Assembly (NCBI RefSeq): GCF_932274485.2
Contig: NC_065881.2
Location: 85,686,702-85,750,701, forward strand
Reading direction: 5' to 3'
DNA from: Patella vulgata
Lineage: Eukaryota > Mollusca > Gastropoda > Patellidae
DNA length: 64,000 bases
Numbering within the stretch: the stretch's first letter is position 1; every line of letters starts with the position of its first letter. Under the pieces are notes generated by a model. It was not told where the DNA came from. It worked only from the letters and a program-made list of their open reading frames with translations, and did not search any database. Position numbers and translations under genes: made by a program. Shown one piece after another: positions 11,001-20,000 of the stretch.

Positions 11001-14000
11001 TCCTAGTTGAAATAGAAAAAAACCCAACAAATTATTATTACCATAACAACAGATTATTATCACCATAACAACAGATTATTATCACCATAACAACAGATTA
11101 TTATCACCATAGCAACAGATCATTATCACCATAACAACAGATCATTATCACCATAGCAACAGATCATTATCACCAAAACAACAGATCATTATCGCCATAA
11201 CAACAGATCATTATCACCATAACAACAGATCATTATCACCATAACAACAGATTATTATCGCCATAACAACAGATCATTATCACCATAACAACAGATCATT
11301 ATCACCATAACAACAGTTTAAATAGAAAAACACAGACTGTTGTCACCATAGAAATGAAATGAAATGAAATAGGGTTAACTGTAGGTTGATCTGTAAATTT
11401 GCTTCCACAGCAGCTTGTTTGAAGAACGATGGTGAGTGGGGTTTTTTATCACATGGTCGACAAAAACAAAACATACAACCATTTTACTACGATTACATTG
11501 TTAAGGACTTTATACACCAACATTTGATGTCGTCATAAACAGAGTAAACTTACCAAAATCCAAAATAATGCTACCTCCCTCAAAAAAATCTTTTTTTCGA
11601 ATTTGCTGGAGTTCTTCAGGTAACCTTTAGGGAACCCTATATTAATTCACATTTTGCAATACTGGTATCAAGCTTAAGTAAAATTGATCTATTTGTAAAA
11701 ATTGTACTTACATACTTTCTACAGCCTGTGTAACAACATGCTGATAAGCTCGACTGTGTAGAGTTTTACGTGTATGAAACATTTCATATAAATTCTCTGC
11801 CTCCTGTCATAAAATAAAAAAAATAAATTTGGGATATAATCCAAATTTTAAAACCATTTTAAAGATACTTCAATCCGTGTTACAATTTGTACATAATATT
11901 AATCATTTTCCCAGTAAACTACAGATCTTAAAACCATTTAAACAAGCGGTTGTCATGCAAGATACGCCCTATTTTGCAAGCGATTTTCGTATAATCAGGG
12001 GCCATAATCAATAAAGATACGGTCCAATATGCACGGATCATTGGGATATAAACATATGTTTTTAGTTTTATAAAAATAGGATAAAAACGCGTTCACAAGA
12101 GAAATATTTGAGAAGTCATAAAGTAAATAAAACGTGGTAATAACTTAAATTTTCAGATTTAACAGGCGTTCTATTATATGCTCAGATGAAAATATTTACT
12201 TAAAGATGCATTTTATAAGAGAGAGCGAGAGAGAAATGGGGTTTAACGTCCACTCGACACAAACTAGGTCATTTCGGGACTAACATATGGTTTAATTTTA
12301 TTTACATAATTCGCTTGCGCGTAGGGGTCTTTAGCAGTGGGAGGAAACCGGAGGACCCAGAGAAAACCCACGAGTTTGGACAGGCGACCCTACTTCTTGC
12401 CACGTACAGCCGGGGATTCGAAACCACGCCAGTCGACTCAATGACAGACTTTATGATACAGCGCGCGCACGCTTTTTTTTTTCTTGTAAATATGTTTATT
12501 CAATAAATATATAATCATAATACACTGTACATACATTTTAATCATGGAACAGCACAAAACATTCTTAGTTAATTAAAAGCATTATTTTTGTTTATTTGAT
12601 TTTATTTATTTATTTTTAAAAACAAGAAAAAGGAAAAGACAAGAAATAAATTTCTGAATCAAAATACAGAACCACTGACACATTAACACATTGATGAAAT
12701 AATAAATCAATAATTCAATGGATCAATATATTAATTCATAAATATATTTATATTAGGTTAATTAAAATATGTATTAAAAGGTTGTGCTATTCAATTTGAA
12801 AATTCAATCAAGATATAATTACACAAATTTACATAGTATGTACATATGATGTTAAAGCTATTGTTGCTAATCTGATATTCAGTAAGGGTAATCTAAGTCG
12901 ATACGAATACTACAATTCATAGTTAAAAATCAAAAATTAGTTACTTTATCGTTTTCTAATCATTTATATTTAAAAGTGGATTCACTTTTATTTTACGTGC
13001 TGATAAGATTTTACACAATAAGTAGCAGACTAGATTTCTGCCGTCTGCGCGACGCTGTGTCCCAGTAGACTGTGCCAGGTATGCAAGCCTTTACCTTCCA
13101 GTTCTATTTTAACACTATACATCATAGAAGTCTTGTTCTTCCAGTGCTCTTACAATTTAACACTGAAAAGGGCTATTGTAAACCTGTTAAGGCAGAATTC
13201 TCTGAAGATAATTAATTTAACACAACTATCTTACCTACATGTACATCTTTATTGTTTTGTTTGTTAGTCACTAAATATAGTAAATTTTGGGACATAGAGG
13301 TTTGTCATTTAAGTTTGAAGCTTATTTTCATGTGAACAATGTTCAACAATTGTCACTCCAAGGAGATTATGAATTGATAATGTTTGATTCTTAACATGTA
13401 TATAACATTTTCTCTGCACATTATTACCTTAATATAGTTCTATTTTGGCACTATTATATTTTAGCTTAAAGTCATCAAAAAATGCAGTATATTTATATGT
13501 TTAAGATTTTTATTAAAGTTTGAAGCACATATTCTCGTTGACACTGACTGGTCATACTGTCATAATATAATATATTTCATTTTTTTCTACCGGATAATTT
13601 ATGTTTTGATATTAAATATTAATTATTTCCAACCATTGCTATTTCTGTATATGTTTTAAAGGATTTTTTGCTTTCCCAATTAATAATCTAGAATTACACT
13701 TCTGTCGTAATCTTATTAACGATCATTAACGATCATTCGTGTAAATTATTATTTTTCTCACACTTTTGCAATTTAAGTTTAAAGTCACCAAATTTGTATG
13801 ATTAGGATTTTTTTTTAAAAATGTAAAACAGTAAGGTTCTTATATTAATATTTGGAAGAAGTGTAATGGGTTTTAACCTCTCAATGATCTGTTCCCACTA
13901 GCTCAGGAAAAGGAAATGAAATGAAATATGCTTTAACGTCCTATTGTTCTGTTCCGAACTGGTCGGCCTACTCTTATAATGCGTTTCAACTGCAAAGGAA

Positions 14001-17000
14001 TCTTTAAACGTGTATGCCAAGGTGCACACAGGACCCCAGCCGCTCTTTCTTTCCATCCGAATGACTAGGCATGTCCCGCGCCACTGTCAAGGGGAAACCG
14101 TCAATAATTTATGTTATCATCAAAAATATTAATTATCTCTATCCATTATATAAAATTCTCTCTTCACATTATTACTTTGATACATTATTTTTTTAAAAAA
14201 ATTATACTTAGGTTTAAAATCCCCATATATCGAACTATATATAAGATTACGGTTTAAATTCAAATCTTAGCTTACTGACTAGTTTCTGTTGTGATATTAA
14301 ATATTATTTATCTCCATAAATGTTAGTTATATACATGTTTTAAAGGATTATGGTGTTGTAACAAAGAAACAAAACTAGACTTATACATGTTAGCTTATAC
14401 CCCTAAAGTCTCGAAGAGATAAGCGAAAATTTAAAACCAAACAGTTGTAAGGTTTTAAAAGGGTGAAAGTTTTCGAGACCATCCGGGCAACATAAATATG
14501 CCCGAAAATAACTATAACCCTGGAGGGGTTGTCTCGATAAAGTGTTTCGAGACCCGGGGGTATCAAAAATCCAAGGTTATAGATCCATCTGTTTCATAAA
14601 TAAATAGAAGTGAGGGTTTAATAAATGTTTAATTGTGTTATGATAAGTACCAAACAATAAGAAGAATCTAAAAGTACAGTCATCAATACTAAATTTCAAA
14701 ATATCATGAATTATCTACCTTAGTAGTGATTTTAGGTTAACAAGTTTATCACAATCTACAAACATATGAATAATGTTTTCTATGTCTAATTTACAAACTG
14801 GGCATATATCTGAGTCTCTTATCTTAACTTTATATAATTTTTCCATTGTCCAGATAATGTTGTGTAATATTTTATAGTCTAGATCTATACTTCTAGGATT
14901 CTTGTAATTCTTAAATACATTTTTCCATATTACATTAGTATTAAGTGTAAAATTGTTTTTCACCCAATATTCATAGGAAGTAGGCTCATTTACATAATTC
15001 TTTAATAAAATACTATCACATAATTTGGATGTAAGTTCACTTGAATTAATGTTCACATTATTAATATTTAAAGTGATAACATCTTTATTTTTCAGATCAG
15101 AAGTCTGAGTTTCAATAATAGATTTCCATCTTTCAGGAATTGATGATTTTACAATATCATACAAATTAATAATCTTATCTCGGTCATAATCTACATCCAT
15201 ATTATCCATATAGTCAATTATAGAATGATTGGGTAGAAACCCAGGTTGTACAAAATATATAATATCATAAATACACTTAATTCCTACTGTTTTAAACAGT
15301 TTAAAATCTAAAGTTTTATTATTATCCTTGATATATTTATTATTAAAAATTGGCTGTATAGATATATCTTCAATAGTTAGAGGATCAGGTCTAACTTTAC
15401 AATCTAAATCATCCCAGGCAGTGAACAAATATTGGTAAAATACAGGTAAATTTGATAAAAGCTTACTATCTAAATCTAGTTTTAATATATCTGTAGGAGT
15501 GGTTAACCCGGTATATTTACATATGTAATAATTCAATATATCTTTCCAGATATACTTGAAGTTGGAATCACAGAATTTTTTTAACCATTTTAAACATAAA
15601 GCTTGACATTTTAATTTGACATTAGGTAAATTTAGCCCCCCTTCATCCTTTATATTAACACGCTAACCATTCAGCCATCCAACCCCCCATTAATGAACAA
15701 TAAGACCAATTTTTTTTTTTCGTCTCTTTCGTGGTTTTTTTGGGAGCCACGGTGGCTAGTTGGTTAAGACGCTTGCTCGCTAGCCTGGAGGTCGGCTGTT
15801 CGATCCCTGCATTTGCCGAGAAATTTCATCGGGATTTTCCGACGTGGTCTCCCCTTGTCAGTGGTGCAGAACGGAGGGCCTGACAAGGACAGCTGTCTAG
15901 TCCTTCGGATGAGATGAAAAACCGAGGTCCCGTGTACACACTGGAATGCACGTAAAAGGTAGCTTGGCAGTTGGAATTCGATATAAGAGTAGGCGATAGT
16001 GCCGCTGCCCGGGCAAAATTTCCTTCATAGCACACTGTATGGTGTATGCCCGTCTTCATTAGCCCAGTATAGGAGCAGAACAGTAGTACGTTACACCCCA
16101 TTTCATTTCTCTTTCGTGTTCGCAAACGCAAATGGGGTGATAACTATACCCTGTATGTACAGCATTCACAGGAGACTGTGACTGGAAGTCGGACATGATA
16201 ATATACCCCTACATTATAAACTTACTTTATCACGGATGCAGATCCGCTTTTCACCATATTCATCTTCGATGACACGACAAAATCGCATGAAACGATTATG
16301 ATCAAAATTGTTTTTGATCCCCAGCATGTACGAATCACGAGCAAAGTAATCAAATTTATCTACGTCCACTGAATTTCTTTTATTAGCCACAATCTAAAAC
16401 ATAAAATCAAAATAGGTTGCCAGGCTATTTTTATGCAATTTATAGGGTTATATGCCAAAGACCCAGGTTCTTTTCAATATTGGCATGTATGGGACCATAA
16501 AATCGCCATCTTAGCTTGTTTTCTGTCCATACTGCCCATGGCAGCAAAACTGACCGAGCAGTTCACAATGGTTTTCAGATAGGGAGTTTAATCCCTTTGT
16601 TGGCTGCGAAAGTTTCTCGGGAGTTTCCAGTGTGGTTTCCCCCATATCAGTGATTTTATAGCTTATTTCATACAGATATTTTATAAATTTAAATTACTTC
16701 ATATGTTATAAACTTACTTCATACAGATATTTTATATACTTAAATTACCCCATACATATATTTTATAAACTTATTTCAGACATTTTATAAACAGTTATTT
16801 TTATATTTTTATAAACTTACTTCATACAGATATTTCTTCTGGAATAAATAAAAACATTTATTAACAAGCGGTTCCCATGCACGATACGCCCACATTTTTG
16901 CAAGAGATAGACAGAGAATGGGGAAAATCAATGGGGCTTATACTCTCACTGTCCCTATGCTTCACATCCAATTGGGTCAAGGCTATTGCATAGTTTTAGG

Positions 17001-20000
17001 GAACTATCTCAAATTGGGGACAATGATCAATGTTAAAAAAAATATGCATTGTATAATATGTTGATTATAACATCTCAATATTCTAAGAAATAACTGCAGC
17101 TAAGTCTTCCGAACGGTCAACATTTCAATGCGGACGTATAAAAACAATTATTGTATCTCAAACAGTAACTGCTTTCACATGGACTGATGTGTATTCAATT
17201 ACTAAATGTCGTTCAAACTGTTCACAACCAGTTACGACGTAACTTGGTGACTGGAATTAACGACTAGAAATTAATCTATTTGTCTTCTATAAGCCCACCC
17301 CCACCAAACAAAACAAATAATTATATTGACTTGAATGATTTATAGTTTTTTTGTAATTTAAAAATGCACCAAAAACGCGTCATTTTTCCTAAATGCCTCT
17401 TAACGATCTTTAATTAATTGAATAGTCAAATACCAATAACTACCGATATTCTAAACCTTTTAATACAATGTTATAATAATAAATTTTCTTTATCTGAACC
17501 TTTTAATACAATGTTATAATAATAAACTAACTTTATCTGAACCATTTAATACAATGTTATAATAATAAACTTACTTTATCTAAACCTTTTAATACAATGT
17601 TATTATAATAAACTTACTTTATCTGAACCTTTATCTTTGTCATCCGATGGTCCATTAATTAGTTCTTTAATAAATTCTCTCTCCTTAAACGTCAAATTAT
17701 ATTCTAGAAAATCTTTCTCCAGGTTGTTTTTTTCTATCAAATGGTCAAACATTTGAATCGATGCCTCTTCGTGCTATATAGAGGAATAAATATATACAAA
17801 CATAAATACTTGATTGAATTAGAATTGATGCCTCTTCATGCTATATAGGGGGAAAATATACAAACATTAATACTTGATTTGACACAGAATGGCTAGTGGC
17901 AGGTTCCAGGTGTTCCAGAAAGATTAAGCATACAACATACCCTGTCCAAGTGCATCACACTATCAGCTACTAACAGCCAACTGAGGTACAGTATGGACAT
18001 AAAAACAAGCTAAGATGGCGATTTTATGGTCCCATACATGCCAATATTGAAAAGAACCTGGGTCTTTGGCATATAACCCTATAAATTGCATAAAAATTGT
18101 GACCTACAGAGTGCCCACAAACAAAATGTGAACGGATGGACAGGAGCAACGACAATGTACTTCTACATAACAATGTGGGCGTATAAAAAAATAAAATATA
18201 ATTGTGTGCTTTTCTGGAAGGCCTTAATTTTCATATATTTAAGTTTAGAAACCGTGGAAATAGGTTGCTATCTGACTTACACATCCACACAAACTATAAC
18301 AATAATCGGCCTAGTATCAGCCCCTACTTACCTTGTCCTTGTAATTATCAAAGCATGTGATTATATGAGGTTATATATTATCTCATTATCAACAACTAAT
18401 AATGAAGGTTGATACGGGTAATAGCCACAATAAAATACCAATATTCGTTATGGGAGATAAAATCTGGGGTATTTAAACATCAGTAGTTGCTATGGGAGAT
18501 GATGTAAACATCAGTAGTTGCTATGGGAGATAAAGTCTGGAGGTATGTAAACACCAATGGTTGCGATGGGAGATATAGTCTGGAGGTCTGTAAACATCGA
18601 TAGTTGCTAAGGGAGATATAGTCTGGAGGTGTTTAAACATCAATAGTTGCTATTGGGGATAAATTCTGGAGGTATGTAAACATCGATAGTTGCGATGGGG
18701 GATATAGTCTGGAAGTATGTAAACATCAATTGTTGCTATGGTATACAAGATATAGCTGGAGATGTTTAAAGAAGATTACTCACTTTCCATTTAGATTCTG
18801 AAACAACTAACGGTATAAATTTGCCGTCGAATACATGTGAGAATGGACCATGACCTGAAAACAAAAACCCAACATTAAATATACATCACTCAACCCAACA
18901 TTAGATATACATCACTCAACCCAACAAGGTTATTTCTAGACTAACATATGTAAAATCTTACCCAGATCATGACACAGACCAGCTATTTTCAGACATAATA
19001 CCTCAACAGGAGTTATATCAAGCTCTGGTTGTTGTTCTTGAAGTCGTGAGACCATCTCACCAGCAAGATGACAAACACTAAAATAAAGAGCTCGTTATTA
19101 CACCGGAGCTATAGCTGTATCTGACAACATTATTACATTATATACACACTATAGCTTTATCTGACAACATTATTGCTTCAAGATGTATTGTTTATGATTT
19201 TGATACAGAGTTAGCCAATCTTGCTATAATATATTTACTTCATAAATAAATAATGAAAAATGAATATATTGAAAATTTCTTTAAAATTAATCTAGGGAGA
19301 AATTGTATAAATTTCAACATAAATTTGCGTCAAACCCATTTCTCTCTCTCTCTCTCTCTCTCTCTGAGTCAAATAGGGTGGTTTCGAATCCCCGATTGTA
19401 CGTGAAAAGGATTAGGGTCGCCTGTCCAACCTCGTGGGTTTTCTCCGGATCCTCCGGTTTCCTCCCACCGTTAAAACCCTGAATCATCGAAATAAAATTA
19501 AACCATATGTTAGTCCCGAAATGACATAGTTTGTGTCGAGTGAACGTTAAACCCAATTTCTCTCTCTCTCTGAGTCAAATAGGGTGGTTTCGAATCCCCG
19601 ATTGTACGTGACAAGGATTAGGGTCGCCTGTCCAACCTCGTGGGTTTTCTCCGGATCCTCCGGTTTCCTCCCACAGTTAAAACCCCTACGCGCAAGCGAA
19701 TTATCGAAATAAAATTAAACCATATGTTAGTACCGAAATGACCTAGTTTGTGTCAAGTGGACGTTAAACCCCCTTTCTCTCTCTCTCTGGAAATGGAAAA
19801 ATGAAAGAAATCAATGAATCAAATTGGGATTTAACGTCCTACTTTTCTGTGCCGATAGGGCTAATGTAGACATTCAAAGTTTCACTCATAGCACAATGCA
19901 CGACATATACCCGTCTTCATTTCATTTTTTGTACATCATTCAATTAATAGTCTATAGGAAATATATATATTCTAACATACCCTATGGAATGTTCAAATCT

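Larger units (their letters stand above)
12474..15658 (-). mobile_element. 5'-truncated LINE (L1/Tx1-like) inserted into SINE-A
   Basis: A 3.2-kb insertion on the minus strand. Its poly-A end lies at 12474-12482 with AATAAA a little inside, and it is flanked by the duplicated CACGCT (12468-12473 and 15659-15664). The only coding part is the C-terminal end of the reverse transcriptase ORF (14715-15658). About 2.2 kb of AT-rich sequence, including a SINE-B fragment at 13900-14100, follows as 3' UTR or accumulated insertions. The 5' end is cut off inside the RT ORF, as is normal for target-primed insertion. Confidence 0.8.

Noticed and set aside
11030-11325. CRISPR-like array of short regular repeats
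   Set aside because: Units are directly adjacent with no unique spacers; plain minisatellite in an animal intron.
18086-18412. 108-codon plus frame with hydrophobic stretches
   Set aside because: Starts inside a family D repeat, ends in the minisatellite zone, and lies antisense in a SAMHD1 intron.
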